NCBI GenBank assembly: GCA_016717855.1
Contig: JADKEV010000009.1
Location: 124,001-188,000 of the forward strand
Source: Betaproteobacteria bacterium
Lineage (GTDB): Bacteria; Pseudomonadota; Gammaproteobacteria; Burkholderiales; Casimicrobiaceae
Reading direction: 5' to 3'
DNA: 64,000 nucleotides
Positions 8,297 through 17,169 of this stretch are shown here, one piece after another; positions within the stretch are counted from its first letter, which is position 1; each line of letters opens with the position of its first letter. A model generated the notes under the pieces. That model was not told where the DNA came from. It was given only the letters and a program-made list of their open reading frames with translations, and did no database searches. The position numbers and the translations under genes are program-made.

Positions 8297-10801
8297 CTAC
8301 TTCTCGCTCTCCAGAAAGCTGCGCAGCTTCTCCGACCGCGACGGATGGCGCAGCTTGCGCAGCGCTTTGGCCTCGATCTGCCGGATGCGTTCGCGGGTGA
8401 CGTCGAACTGCTTGCCGACTTCTTCCAGCGTGTGGTCGGTGTTCATCTCGATCCCGAAGCGCATCCGCAGCACCTTGGCTTCGCGCGGCGTCAGCGTGTC
8501 GAGCACGTCGGCGCACACGTCGCGCAACGAGGCGTTGACCGCCGCGTCGATCGGCGCGATGGTCGCCGCGTCTTCGATGAAGTCGCCCAGGTGCGAATCG
8601 TCGTCGTCGCCGATCGGCGTTTCCATCGAGATCGGTTCCTTGGAGATCTTGAGGATCTTGCGGATCTTGTCCTCGGGCATCTCCATCTTGACGGCCAGCG
8701 TCGCCGGATCAGGCTCGGTCCCGGTTTCCTGCAGGATCTGCCGCGAGATGCGGTTCATCTTGTTGATGGTCTCGATCATGTGGACCGGGATGCGGATGGT
8801 CCGCGCCTGGTCGGCGATCGAGCGCGTGATGGCCTGGCGGATCCACCACGTCGCGTAGGTCGAGAACTTGTAGCCGCGGCGGTATTCGAACTTGTCCACC
8901 GCCTTCATCAGGCCGATGTTGCCTTCCTGGATCAGGTCGAGGAACTGCAGGCCGCGGTTGGTGTATTTCTTGGCGATCGAGATCACCAGGCGCAGGTTGG
9001 CCTCGGTCATCTCGCGCTTGGCTTTCCTGGCCTTGGCCTCGCCCGAGGACATCTGCTTGTAGATTTCCTTGAGTTCCCTCAGCGGGACCATGACCCGGGT
9101 CTGCAGGCGCAACAGCGCCGCCTGCTCTTCGTAGATCGCCTGGCTGTATTTGGTGAGCTGCTCGCTGTACGGATGGCCGGCGGATACTTCCCGCTTGATC
9201 CAGTGCGCGCTCATCTCGTTGCCGGGGAACTTCTCCAGGAAGTGCGCGCGCGGCATGTTCACCTTGTGCACGCACAGGTCCTGGATCTTGCGCTCGTGCT
9301 TGCGGATTTCCTCGACCGTCTGGCGCACGATGTCGCACAGCTTCTCGACCTGGCGGGCCGAAAAGCGGATGCCCATCAGTTCGTTGGTGATGTCGTTGCG
9401 CACTTTCAGGTACAGCTTCCCGTTGCTGCCTTCCTTTTCCAGAGCGGTCAGCTTCTTCTTGTACAGCTTGCGGATCAGGACGAACTTTTCCAGCGCGGCG
9501 ACGCGCAGGCGCTCGAGGTTCTCCGCGGCGAGGGCGGAAGCGGCGCCGGCTTCGTCTTCCTCGTCGGCGGCCTCTTCCTCATCTTCGGACTCTTCCTCGA
9601 TCGCGGCGAGTTCTTCCGCCGGGGCGAAGTCGAGCAGCCCGTCGACGAGCTCGTCGACGCGGATCTCGTCGCGTTCGATCTTGTCGGCCAGCTCCAGGAT
9701 CTGCGCCACCGTCATCGGGCACGCGGAGATGGCCTGGATCATGTGCTTCAGGCCTTCCTCGATGCGCTTGGCGATTTCGATTTCGCCTTCGCGCGTCAGG
9801 AGTTCGACCGAGCCCATTTCGCGCATGTACATGCGCACCGGGTCGGTCGTGCGGCCGAATTCGGAGTCCAGCGTCGAGGCGGCGGCCTCGGCTTCTTCGT
9901 CGACGTCGTCGGCGACGACGGCCGGCGTGGATTCGTTGAGCAGCAGGGTTTCGGCATCGGGCGCGACGTCATAGACCTGGATGCCCATGTCGTTGATCAT
10001 GCTGATCACGCCCTCGATCTGTTCCGCGTCGAGCACGTCGTCGGGCAGGTGATCGTTGATTTCGGCGTACGTCAGGTAGCCGCGTTCCTTGCCCAGCACG
10101 ATCAGGTTTTTCAGCCGCGTGCGGCGGGCCTCGACGTCGGCCGCAGAGAGCACGGGCAGCGCTTCGGCCAGCCTGGCGCCCTTGGACTTGCCATTCTTGC
10201 CCTTGCCGGCCATGGCCTGGGCCCGCTTTTCGGCCAGCTTGGCGACTTGTTCGGCGAGCAGGCGCTGCCGATCCTCGGCCGTGGGCTGGGGCGCGGGTGC
10301 GGCGGCCTTGCCTTTCGGTACCGGGGCGGGTGCAGCGGTCTTGCCTTTGGGTACCGGGGCGGGTGCGGCCTTGCCCTTGGGTACGGGGGCTGGCGCGGCC
10401 TTGACTGCCGGTTTCAACGCGCCCTTTACCGGTTCCTTCTTGGCGGGCACCGCCTTGACCTGCGGCTTGGCTGCCGGCTTTTTCGCAAGCTTCGGGGACG
10501 TTACGGTCTTTGCTTTCGAGACCGCCTTGGGCGCCGGCTTGGCGGCGGGTTTTTTCGTGTGTTTCGCGTTCTTGGGCGCAACCTTGCCCTTGGCCGGTTT
10601 GGACGTAGGCTTCCTGGCGGCGGGCTTCCTGGCTGCCGGCTTGGCCGTCTTCTTCGCCGGCTTTTTCGCGGCCGGCTTGGTCGGACGCGCCGACTTGCGG
10701 GCCGACGGCGCCGATGGCCGCGTGCCCTTCCGCGCAGTTGCCTTGACTTGCTTCGAAGGCTTCTTGGCGGGCTTGTTGGATTTGGTGGATTTCTTGGCCA
10801 T
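8297..10801 (-). CDS. rpoD: RNA polymerase primary sigma factor sigma-70
   Basis: 834 residues. The C-terminal two-thirds is a complete group 1 sigma: region 1.2 (DPVRMYMREMGSVELLTREG), an acidic non-conserved insert with a Glu/Asp run, region 2 (TNRGLQFLDLIQEGNIGLMK, then YKFSTYATWWIRQAITRSIA), region 3 (IRIPVHMIETINKMNRISRQ) and region 4.2 (VTRERIRQIEAKALRKLRHP). The first 220 residues are a Lys/Ala/Pro-rich extension with APAPVPKGK repeats, as known in some betaproteobacteria. Start: ATG at 10801, giving MAKKSTKS; upstream in-frame codons would run into the dnaG spacer. Last gene of the rpsU-yqeY-dnaG-rpoD operon. Confidence 0.97.
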   Translation of the reverse strand: MAKKSTKSNKPAKKPSKQVKATARKGTRPSAPSARKSARPTKPAAKKPAKKTAKPAARKPAARKPTSKPAKGKVAPKNAKHTKKPAAKPAPKAVSKAKTVTSPKLAKKPAAKPQVKAVPAKKEPVKGALKPAVKAAPAPVPKGKAAPAPVPKGKTAAPAPVPKGKAAAPAPQPTAEDRQRLLAEQVAKLAEKRAQAMAGKGKNGKSKGARLAEALPVLSAADVEARRTRLKNLIVLGKERGYLTYAEINDHLPDDVLDAEQIEGVISMINDMGIQVYDVAPDAETLLLNESTPAVVADDVDEEAEAAASTLDSEFGRTTDPVRMYMREMGSVELLTREGEIEIAKRIEEGLKHMIQAISACPMTVAQILELADKIERDEIRVDELVDGLLDFAPAEELAAIEEESEDEEEAADEEDEAGAASALAAENLERLRVAALEKFVLIRKLYKKKLTALEKEGSNGKLYLKVRNDITNELMGIRFSARQVEKLCDIVRQTVEEIRKHERKIQDLCVHKVNMPRAHFLEKFPGNEMSAHWIKREVSAGHPYSEQLTKYSQAIYEEQAALLRLQTRVMVPLRELKEIYKQMSSGEAKARKAKREMTEANLRLVISIAKKYTNRGLQFLDLIQEGNIGLMKAVDKFEYRRGYKFSTYATWWIRQAITRSIADQARTIRIPVHMIETINKMNRISRQILQETGTEPDPATLAVKMEMPEDKIRKILKISKEPISMETPIGDDDDSHLGDFIEDAATIAPIDAAVNASLRDVCADVLDTLTPREAKVLRMRFGIEMNTDHTLEEVGKQFDVTRERIRQIEAKALRKLRHPSRSEKLRSFLESEK

Positions 10802-10867
10802 GTTCAGTTCCAGGTTGAGCACTGTTCGGGCGGGATGCGCGGAACCTTCCATTATACCAGCGCGCAC

Positions 10868-12604
10868 CTAGTGTTGGTCGTCGTTCAGCCGCGAAAGTTC
10901 TTGATGTTGCGAGAATTTCCGCTCGAAGACGCGGTACTGCGTCAACGCGTCGAGGAACGCTTCCTCGTCTTCGCCGGTGTCGCCCATGTCCGCGATCAGG
11001 CGGCTCGTGCGCTGGTAAATGGCGGCGAACTCGGTGTTTTGCAATGCCTCGACCAGCGGCCCCGTGGTCAGCGTGGGTTCGCCGTGTTCGCGCAGGTGCA
11101 CGAGCAGCGTCTCCAGCGCCCGGGCTTCCCGGCTCGGGTGCCCGGGGTAGGCCTCGACAAACGACGCGGCGAGGCTGGGTCGCTGCAGCAGGTAGCGGAT
11201 GATGGCCAGGTACGGCCCGGCCGCCGCCTGGGCCTGGAGGGCGGGCGCGCGGCTGCCGCGGGCCGGACCGCCGCGGCGCGCCGGCTCGGCGCCGTTCGCC
11301 GGCGGCAGCAGCGGCTTATGGATGGCCGCCGGCAGCAGCGGCGCGATCTCGGTCTCGCTGAAACCCACCGTTTCGGCCAGCCGTTTCTTCAGCAGCATCC
11401 GCAGCACCGGCGCGGCGAGCGCCTCGAAGTAGGGTTTGGCCGCCGTCACCAGCGCGGCGCGCCCTTCCGCGGTGGCCGGCGGATGGCGGCGCTCCAGTTC
11501 CTGGATGAAATAGTCCGACAGCGGCATGGCCCGGCCGAGCAATGCCTCGAATGCCGCGCGCCCGAACTCGCGGACGTAGCTGTCGGGGTCGTGCTCTTCG
11601 GGCAGGAACAGGAAGGCCGCTTCCTTGCCATCGGTCAATGACGGGAGGGCGTTTTCCAGCGCCCGCCACGCCGCGCGCTGGCCGGCGGCATCGCCGTCGA
11701 AGCAGAACACGATGCGCTCGGCCTGCCGGAAGAGCTTCTTGACATGGTCCCCCGTGGTCGCGGTGCCCAGCGTGGCGACCACGTACTCGACGCCTTGCTG
11801 GGACAGCGCCACCGCGTCCATGTAGCCCTCGACCACGATCACCTGGCCGGCATCGCGGACCGCGTGCCGCGCCTGGAACAGGCCGTAGAGTTCACGGCCC
11901 TTGACGAACAGCGGCGTTTCCGGCGAGTTCAGGTACTTGGGCTCGCCGCGGTCGAGCACGCGCCCGCCGAAGCCGATGATCCGGCCCTGGGCATCGGTGA
12001 TCGGGAACATGATCCGGTCGCGGAAGCGGTCGTAGCGCTTGCCGCCCTCGCCGGTGATGACAAGCCCGGCGGTCTCCATGGCCTTGTCGGCGTAGTTCGT
12101 GACGGCGGCTTCCAGGTTCTGCCAGCCGTCCGGCGCGTAACCGAGGCGGAAGCGCGCCGCGATCTCGCCGGTCAGCCCGCGCTGCTTCAGATACTCGATC
12201 GCCCGCGGCGTGGCGCGCAACTGGTTCTTGTAGTAGGTGGCCGCAGCGTCGAGCAGGTCCGACAGGTGCGAGAGCTCATCCTTGCGCGGACCGGCGTGCT
12301 CGCCGCCCGGCGCCGTGCGCGGCACGGCCAGACCCACCTGCTGCGCCAGCTGCTCGACCGCTTCGGGAAACGTCATCCCGGCGTGCTCGATCAGGAAGCC
12401 GATCGCCGTCCCGTGGGCGCCGCAGCCGAAGCAGTGGTAGAACTGCTTGGTCGGGCTGACGGTGAAGGAGGGCGACTTCTCGTTGTGGAACGGGCAGCAC
12501 GCCGCGAAATTCGCGCCGGCTTTCTTCAGCGGCACGTAGCGTTCGATCACGTCGACGATATCCACCCGCGAGAGCAGGGTCTGGATGAAATCGTTCGGGA
12601 TCAT
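10868..12604 (-). CDS. dnaG: DNA primase
   Basis: 578 residues. Synthesises RNA primers for replication together with DnaB. The N-terminal CHC2 zinc ribbon is complete (CPFHNEKSPSF with CFGCGAHG). The catalytic core starts near residue 115; the TOPRIM acidic residues are in VVEGYMDAVAL and FCFDGDAAGQRA, preceded by RIIGFGGRVL. The C-terminal DnaB-binding part follows a Pro/Gly/Arg/Ala-rich linker near residue 440. It lies between yqeY and rpoD on the same strand, so primase and sigma-70 are expressed from the rpsU promoter as in enterobacteria. Confidence 0.97.
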   Translation of the reverse strand: MIPNDFIQTLLSRVDIVDVIERYVPLKKAGANFAACCPFHNEKSPSFTVSPTKQFYHCFGCGAHGTAIGFLIEHAGMTFPEAVEQLAQQVGLAVPRTAPGGEHAGPRKDELSHLSDLLDAAATYYKNQLRATPRAIEYLKQRGLTGEIAARFRLGYAPDGWQNLEAAVTNYADKAMETAGLVITGEGGKRYDRFRDRIMFPITDAQGRIIGFGGRVLDRGEPKYLNSPETPLFVKGRELYGLFQARHAVRDAGQVIVVEGYMDAVALSQQGVEYVVATLGTATTGDHVKKLFRQAERIVFCFDGDAAGQRAAWRALENALPSLTDGKEAAFLFLPEEHDPDSYVREFGRAAFEALLGRAMPLSDYFIQELERRHPPATAEGRAALVTAAKPYFEALAAPVLRMLLKKRLAETVGFSETEIAPLLPAAIHKPLLPPANGAEPARRGGPARGSRAPALQAQAAAGPYLAIIRYLLQRPSLAASFVEAYPGHPSREARALETLLVHLREHGEPTLTTGPLVEALQNTEFAAIYQRTSRLIADMGDTGEDEEAFLDALTQYRVFERKFSQHQELSRLNDDQH

Positions 12605-12671
12605 GGCGGATGGGGGAGGGGGCGGAAGATTATAGGCCCGGCGCGCTCCCTACAGAATGTTGCCGCCGAGA

Positions 12672-13118
12672 TCAGCCGGCCAGCCGCGCCTTCACCAATC
12701 CGGAGACCTTGCCGATGTCGGCCCGGCCGGCGACCTGCGGCTTCAACTCGGCCATTACCTTGCCCATGCCGGAAATGCCGGCCGCGCCCGTCTTCGCGAT
12801 GGCCGCGGCGATCAACGCCTCGATTTCGGCGTCGCCCAGCTGCTGGGGCAGATACGCCAGCAGCACGCCGACCTCGGCCTGCTCGGCGGCGACCAGGTCG
12901 GCGCGCCCGCCCGCTTCGAACTGGGTGATCGAGTCCTTGCGCTGCTTGATCATCTTGTCGATGATCGCCAGCACGTCGGCGTCGGTCAGCGTGATGCGCT
13001 CGTCGACTTCGCGCTGCTTGACCGCCGCCAGCAGCATCCGGATCGTCGACAGCCGCGCGGCGTCCTTGCTCCGCATCGCGGCCTTCATGTCTTCGGTGAT
13101 GCGCTCTTTCAAGGTCAT
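12672..13118 (-). CDS. yqeY: GatB/YqeY domain protein
   Basis: 148 residues, the usual length. A helical tRNA-associated domain related to the C-terminal part of GatB. Seen: LKERITEDMKAAMRSKDAAR, LSTIRMLLAAVKQREVD and the C-terminal GMGKVMAELKPQVAGRAD followed by VSGLVKARLA. Its role in the cell is not firmly established. It sits between rpsU and dnaG, as in many Gram-positives and betaproteobacteria. Confidence 0.95.
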   Translation of the reverse strand: MTLKERITEDMKAAMRSKDAARLSTIRMLLAAVKQREVDERITLTDADVLAIIDKMIKQRKDSITQFEAGGRADLVAAEQAEVGVLLAYLPQQLGDAEIEALIAAAIAKTGAAGISGMGKVMAELKPQVAGRADIGKVSGLVKARLAG

Positions 13119-13133
13119 GTCCGGCTCTCCCCA

Positions 13134-13163
13134 AAACGAAAACAGCCGAGCTAGCCCGGCTGT
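13134..13163 (-). terminator. attenuator between rpsU and yqeY
   Basis: Minus-strand hairpin ACAGCCGGGC-TA-GCTCGGCTGT followed by TTTCGTTTT. An internal terminator after rpsU is the classic way to keep S21 output above primase output, known from the E. coli operon. Confidence 0.75.
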
Positions 13164-13188
13164 CTTACTGCAATTCGCGGCGCTTCGC

Positions 13189-13401
13189 TCAGTAGAGCTT
13201 GGGCGGCAGCGTCTGGCTGCGCAGGCGCTTGTAGTGGCGCTTGACCGCGGCGGCGAGCTTGCGCTTGCGCTCGGCGGTTGGCTTCTCGTAGAACTCGCGC
13301 GCGCGCAGTTCGGTCAGGAGCCCGGTCTTTTCAATGGTGCGCTTGAAGCGGCGCAGAGCGGCTTCGAACGGTTCGTTTTCGCGGAGGCGCAATGCTGGCA
13401 T
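13189..13401 (-). CDS. rpsU: 30S ribosomal protein S21
   Basis: 70 residues, the standard length. Basic small-subunit protein MPALRLRENEPFEAALRRFK continuing to a KRHYKRLRSQTLPPKLY end. The ATG at 13401 is the family start; the frame upstream is open but not homologous. First gene of the operon that continues into yqeY, dnaG and rpoD. Confidence 0.97.
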   Translation of the reverse strand: MPALRLRENEPFEAALRRFKRTIEKTGLLTELRAREFYEKPTAERKRKLAAAVKRHYKRLRSQTLPPKLY

Positions 13402-13447
13402 GAAGATCAATCCCTTTGATTGAGCAAAATTGAATTCGGAGCCCGTG

Positions 13448-13476
13448 ATTCTAACCGGTATCCGGAGTTCGGGCAA
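13448..13476 (-). promoter_or_regulatory. sigma-70 promoter of rpsU operon
   Basis: Minus strand: TTGCCC (13476-13471), 17-bp spacer, TAGAAT (13453-13448), placing the start about 40 bp before the rpsU ATG. Confidence 0.6.
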
Positions 13477-13564
13477 GCGGCAGCTTTCGCGCGGTGCAGC
13501 GGCGCCCAGGCGTGGTCCGCGTTGCCAGCGGCGGGGCGGGGCTTCGTTCTTCGGTTGCCGGCCG

Positions 13565-15142
13565 TCAGCCGGCGCGGCGGTCGCCCGTCAGCTTCTTTTC
13601 CCACTCGAGGTACTTCGCCATCGCCGCCTTGTCGCTGTTGTACGGCGGGACGACGATGTCGTCGGGCGTGGCCTCGCCAAGGCCCGTGGCGCAGGGCAGG
13701 CCGGCCTTCGCCCACCGGTCGGTGCCGCCATCCAGGACGCGCACGTCGGCATAGCCCATGCGCGCGAGGTTGGCCCCGGCATAGGTCGAATGCAGCCCGT
13801 CGTGACAGCACACCACGACGGTGGCCGCGCGGTCGGACACGAAGTCGGCCACGCGGGACTCCAGCGAACCGTAGGGAATCCAGTGCGCGCCGGGCACGTG
13901 GCGCGCTGCATGGTAGCGGCTGGTATCGACGTCGAGTACCGTCACCGGCGCCCCGCCGGCCAGCAATTCCTGCAGCGCCGCCGGCGCGATGGTCCGGGTG
14001 AGCCGTCGGGCTTCGTCGAACAGCAGCGGCGCCGGCCGGACCCTGCCGTGCTCGATGGCGCCGCCTTCCGCTTGCCACTGCGCGAGGCCCCCGGCCAGCA
14101 CATGCACGCGCGGGTACTGCATCCGCCGCAGCCAGTAGCCGGTGATCCAGGCTCGCGCCCCGTCGTCGTCGACCAGGACGATGGGCGCGTTGCGCACCGC
14201 GGCGAACTCGTCGGCGCGCTGGATGGCGAGCCCGCCGGGCAGCGTCTTCGCCCCGGGAACGTGCGCGGCCTCGTATTCGGGGACCTGCCGCACGTCGAAC
14301 AGGTACAGGTTCAGAGCCCCCGCCTCGCGCTGCGCCAGCCACTCGCGCAACTGGCCGGCGGCGACGGCAGTGACCCCGGCCCTCTCGGCCAGCGCCCGGC
14401 CACGCGCGCCCGCATCGCGCACGCTGGCGGGCGATGGCTGCAGCAGCCGGTCCGGATGGCCCTTTTCCAGTTCGAAGCCGGCCAGCGTCCAGCCCATCGT
14501 GCCGTCCTCCAGCGCGTGGACGTCGCCGACGCCCAGCTCGCGCAGCGTCTGGCAGGCGATGATGCTGCGGGTGCGCCCGGCGCAATGCACGACGATGGGC
14601 ATCTGCCTGGCGGCCAGGTCGGCGGCGTTCAGCCCGGCGTCGACGCCGAACGCGCCCACCGCGCCGGGGATGTGCGCGACCGTGTACTCCCCCGGCGTCC
14701 GGATGTCGCAGACGATGTGCGGTTTGCCCGCGGCCTGCCATTCGTGCAAGGTCTGCGCGGTGATCTGCGGCACGCGCTCGCTGTGGGAAATTTCCTCGCC
14801 GAAGTGTTTGCTCACGACATTGCTGCCAGAGACCGGGACGAATCCGGCGCTCTTCCACGCGCGCAGGCCCCCTTCGAGCGTGCGGGCGTCGCGATAGCCG
14901 GCGCGGGCGGCAGCCTCGGCGGCGAGCGCGGCGCGCGGGCCGCCCTCGTCGTAGAACACCACCGTCGTCGCCGGATCCGGGACCAGTTCCGCGAGGCGCG
15001 GCTCGATCATGCGCCGCGGGAGGAAGCTCGCGCCGCGGATATGTCCGCGGTCGGCCTCCCCGGTCTCGCGGACATCGAACAGCGCCCACTCTCCGGCACC
15101 TTGCATCAGTTCGTTCAAGGCCGTTGCCGAAATCATCGTCAT
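13565..15142 (-). CDS. four-domain rhodanese protein
   Basis: 525 residues made of four consecutive rhodanese domains, roughly 5-105, 127-235, 255-355 and 375-490. Rhodaneses carry sulfane sulfur on an active-site Cys. Here domain 2 (VVHCAGRTRS) and domain 4 (VVCCHDGLHS) keep a Cys loop, while domain 1 (VVFYDEGGPRA) and domain 3 (IVLVDDDGARA) have Asp in its place. So catalytic and non-catalytic domains alternate. No signal peptide. It is 10 bp after the SDR gene on the same strand, probably in one operon under the operator at 16033-16062. It may handle sulfur released by the neighbouring pathway, or act as a general sulfurtransferase. Confidence 0.85.
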   Translation of the reverse strand: MTMISATALNELMQGAGEWALFDVRETGEADRGHIRGASFLPRRMIEPRLAELVPDPATTVVFYDEGGPRAALAAEAAARAGYRDARTLEGGLRAWKSAGFVPVSGSNVVSKHFGEEISHSERVPQITAQTLHEWQAAGKPHIVCDIRTPGEYTVAHIPGAVGAFGVDAGLNAADLAARQMPIVVHCAGRTRSIIACQTLRELGVGDVHALEDGTMGWTLAGFELEKGHPDRLLQPSPASVRDAGARGRALAERAGVTAVAAGQLREWLAQREAGALNLYLFDVRQVPEYEAAHVPGAKTLPGGLAIQRADEFAAVRNAPIVLVDDDGARAWITGYWLRRMQYPRVHVLAGGLAQWQAEGGAIEHGRVRPAPLLFDEARRLTRTIAPAALQELLAGGAPVTVLDVDTSRYHAARHVPGAHWIPYGSLESRVADFVSDRAATVVVCCHDGLHSTYAGANLARMGYADVRVLDGGTDRWAKAGLPCATGLGEATPDDIVVPPYNSDKAAMAKYLEWEKKLTGDRRAG

Positions 15143-15152
15143 CGCTGGTCCT

Positions 15153-15938
15153 TCATACCGTGGACGTCCCGCCGCCGTCCACCGCGAGGATGCCGCCGGT
15201 CGTGTAGTTGGAGCGCTCCGACACCAGGAAGGCGACGGCGTCGGCGACGTCCTGCGGCGTTCCCAGTCGCGGCACCGGCGTGATCGCGCCGGCCGGTCGC
15301 GAGCCGGTCTGGCCCTGTTTGGCCAGTTCGGCGTTCTCGCTGGCGATGGTTGCGTAGCGCGGGGTATCGATCGGTCCCGGCGCCACGGCGTTGATGCGTA
15401 TGTTGTGCTTGCCGTAGATGTCCGCGAGCCCCTTGGTCAGCAGATTCACCGCCGCATTCACGCTCGAGCCCGGAAGATGCGCCGGCGTGGGCTGCCGTCC
15501 GCCGCGGCCCGATACGTTGACGATCCGCCCGAAGTTCTGCTCGACCATCGCCGGCAGCGCCGCGCGCATCGTCCTCACGTAGCCCAGGTACTTGGCCTGG
15601 ATGACCTCCTCCCAGTCCGCGTCCTGCAGTTCGAGAAAGGCGCCGAAGATGGGCAGCGCCGTGCAATTGACGAGGATGTCGATGCGTCCGGACGCGGCGA
15701 GGATTCCGGCCGCGGCGCGATCCACGTCGGCCCGCTGGCTGATGTCCATCACGACGACGCTGCTTGAGTCTATCCCGCGCGCCGCGATGCGTTGCCGGGT
15801 TGCCTCGAGGCGTTGCGGATCGCGGCCGGACAGGTAGGCGCGCGCGCCCTCCGCCGCCAGCGTTTCCGCGATCGCGGCCCCCAATGCGCCGCCGGCGCCG
15901 GTTATCCAGGCGATGCGGCCGTTCAGTGCCAGGTCCAT
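15153..15938 (-). CDS. SDR-family protein with atypical active site
   Basis: 261 residues with a classical SDR fold: ITGAGGALGAAIAETLA (TGxxxGxG cofactor loop), LVNCTALPIFGAF in place of NNAG, IVNVSGRGGRQ with the catalytic-position Ser, and a C-terminal TTGGILAVDGGGTS. Where the family has YxxSK, this protein reads GSSVNAAVNLL, so both the Tyr and Lys are missing. It is therefore either non-catalytic or uses a different mechanism. Start ATG at 15938 with GAGG five bases upstream. First gene of a minus-strand unit with the rhodanese gene, divergent from the GntR regulator. Confidence 0.85.
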   Translation of the reverse strand: MDLALNGRIAWITGAGGALGAAIAETLAAEGARAYLSGRDPQRLEATRQRIAARGIDSSSVVVMDISQRADVDRAAAGILAASGRIDILVNCTALPIFGAFLELQDADWEEVIQAKYLGYVRTMRAALPAMVEQNFGRIVNVSGRGGRQPTPAHLPGSSVNAAVNLLTKGLADIYGKHNIRINAVAPGPIDTPRYATIASENAELAKQGQTGSRPAGAITPVPRLGTPQDVADAVAFLVSERSNYTTGGILAVDGGGTSTV

Positions 15939-16032
15939 GCGTACCTCGGAAGAGTGCGACTGTTTGAGTTGTGCCCGTGTCCGTACCCGGAGCAGCCGCC
16001 GTGGGTGCGGGGAGGCGACCACCCGTGCTTGG

Positions 16033-16062
16033 TTGCAAGTAGTACGGACATCCAGTATAACT
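16033..16062. promoter_or_regulatory. GntR operator A, SDR/GntR divergent region
   Basis: TTGCAAGTAGTACGGACATC followed by CAGTATAACT. On the minus strand TATACT forms a -10 for the SDR gene with the GTCCGTAC core just downstream, a repressor-like arrangement. Nearly the same 30 bp recur at 27198-27228 beside the second GntR gene. The rest of 15939-16236 shows no gene. Confidence 0.6.
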
Positions 16063-16236
16063 GTTTAATTCTCAAGTCGCGACACGTGGAGCGCGCATGG
16101 GCATCGGCAGCATGGTGAAGGGCGAGGATCCCGTGGAAGCGGACTCTCCTGGCGCCTGCCGCGGGAATTTCGCCGACCGTGCGCCGCCCGCGGCGCAACC
16201 ACGCATGGGGCCGGCCGCGCCGGCCTGCACGCCGTC

Positions 16237-17007
16237 ATGCCGGCTTCGCGCAAGCAACTGACGATCCCCGCCCGGGCCGCGCCGCGCTACCTGGCGGTGG
16301 CCGAAGCGCTCGCCCGCGCCATCACCAGCGGGCGCCATCCGGTGGGCAGCATGCTGCCCACCGAAGCGGTGTTGTGCGAGGGGTTCTGCGTGAGCCGGCA
16401 CACGATCCGCGAATCGCTGCGCCGGCTCCGGGACATGGGCCTGGTCGCGCGCCAGCAAGGCGTCGGCACGCGGGTGCTGAGCGCGGAGCGGACCGGTCGC
16501 TATGTCGCCTCGCTCGGCACCATCGACGACGTGTGGCGGCACCTGCTGGGCACGACGCCGACGCTGATCGCGCGGTCGGTCGAGACGCGGGACCAGGCCG
16601 CGTTCGCGCTGCCCGCGATCGGCGGCGAGGAGGTGTGGCAGCGCGCGGACATCCTGCGCAGCCGCGGCACGGGCGCCGCGATGCTGCCGATCTCGATCGC
16701 CCGGATCTACATCAACAATGCGTTCGGGCGCGCCGCGGACCTGATCGCGGGGGCGACCTTGCCGGCCTACGCGCTGATCGAAAGGGAGTACGGGCAGAAG
16801 GTGATCGCGATCGCGCAGCAGGTCTCCGCGCTGGCCCTCGATACCGCGACGGCGAGGCTTCTGCAGGCCGCGGCGAACACGCCGGCGCTGGCGATGCGCC
16901 GGGTCTTCCGCGGTTACGGCGGCGTCATTCTCCAGGTCTCGCGCACGATCACGCCGGCCGACCGCTTTGTCTATGGTCTGGAACTGCGCCTGAAAGACGG
17001 GCTTTGA
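16237..17007 (+). CDS. GntR-family regulator, HutC/UTRA type (paralogue 1)
   Basis: 256 residues. N-terminal winged helix about residues 12-84 (AVAEALARAITSG, SMLPTEAVLCEGF, VSRHTIRESLRRLRDMGLV, QQGVGTRV), then a UTRA ligand-binding domain to the end, closing with a FVYGLELRL strand typical of the family. Strongly similar along its length to the regulator at 27416. Divergent from the SDR gene and upstream of the ligase gene, with operator-like sites on both sides, so it probably represses this island and senses its substrate or a CoA ester. No effector can be read from the sequence. Confidence 0.9.
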   Translation: MPASRKQLTIPARAAPRYLAVAEALARAITSGRHPVGSMLPTEAVLCEGFCVSRHTIRESLRRLRDMGLVARQQGVGTRVLSAERTGRYVASLGTIDDVWRHLLGTTPTLIARSVETRDQAAFALPAIGGEEVWQRADILRSRGTGAAMLPISIARIYINNAFGRAADLIAGATLPAYALIEREYGQKVIAIAQQVSALALDTATARLLQAAANTPALAMRRVFRGYGGVILQVSRTITPADRFVYGLELRLKDGL

Positions 17008-17018
17008 ACCCGCCGCGC

Positions 17019-17063
17019 TTGACACCCCGCCGGTGCAGGGTATATTGTACGGACAACTGGTAA
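17019..17063 (+). promoter_or_regulatory. promoter and GntR operator C, ligase gene
   Basis: TTGACA (17019-17024), 16-bp spacer, TATATT (17041-17046), with TATTGTACGGACAACTGG overlapping the -10 and start site. The 15-bp core is identical to that at 28367-28381. Position suggests repression by steric block. Confidence 0.7.
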
Positions 17064-17169
17064 AACCCGTATATCTCATCAGGCGCTGCGGCCGGCAAGG
17101 GCGGCGGCGCCGGCACGAAGGGCGCGCGCATGCAGTCGGAACCGCAGGCAGGCAGAGGCAAGGCTTGAC

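Noticed and set aside
8056..8400. short frames with WVERSDTH or MGIAALHPSY peptides, also near 24000, 28300, 40850 and 46140
   Set aside because: They are translations of the dispersed 31-33 bp repeat, not genes.
8345..11641. 1098-codon open frame opposite rpoD and dnaG
   Set aside because: Antisense shadow of two certain genes; composition follows their codon bias and no domain is visible.
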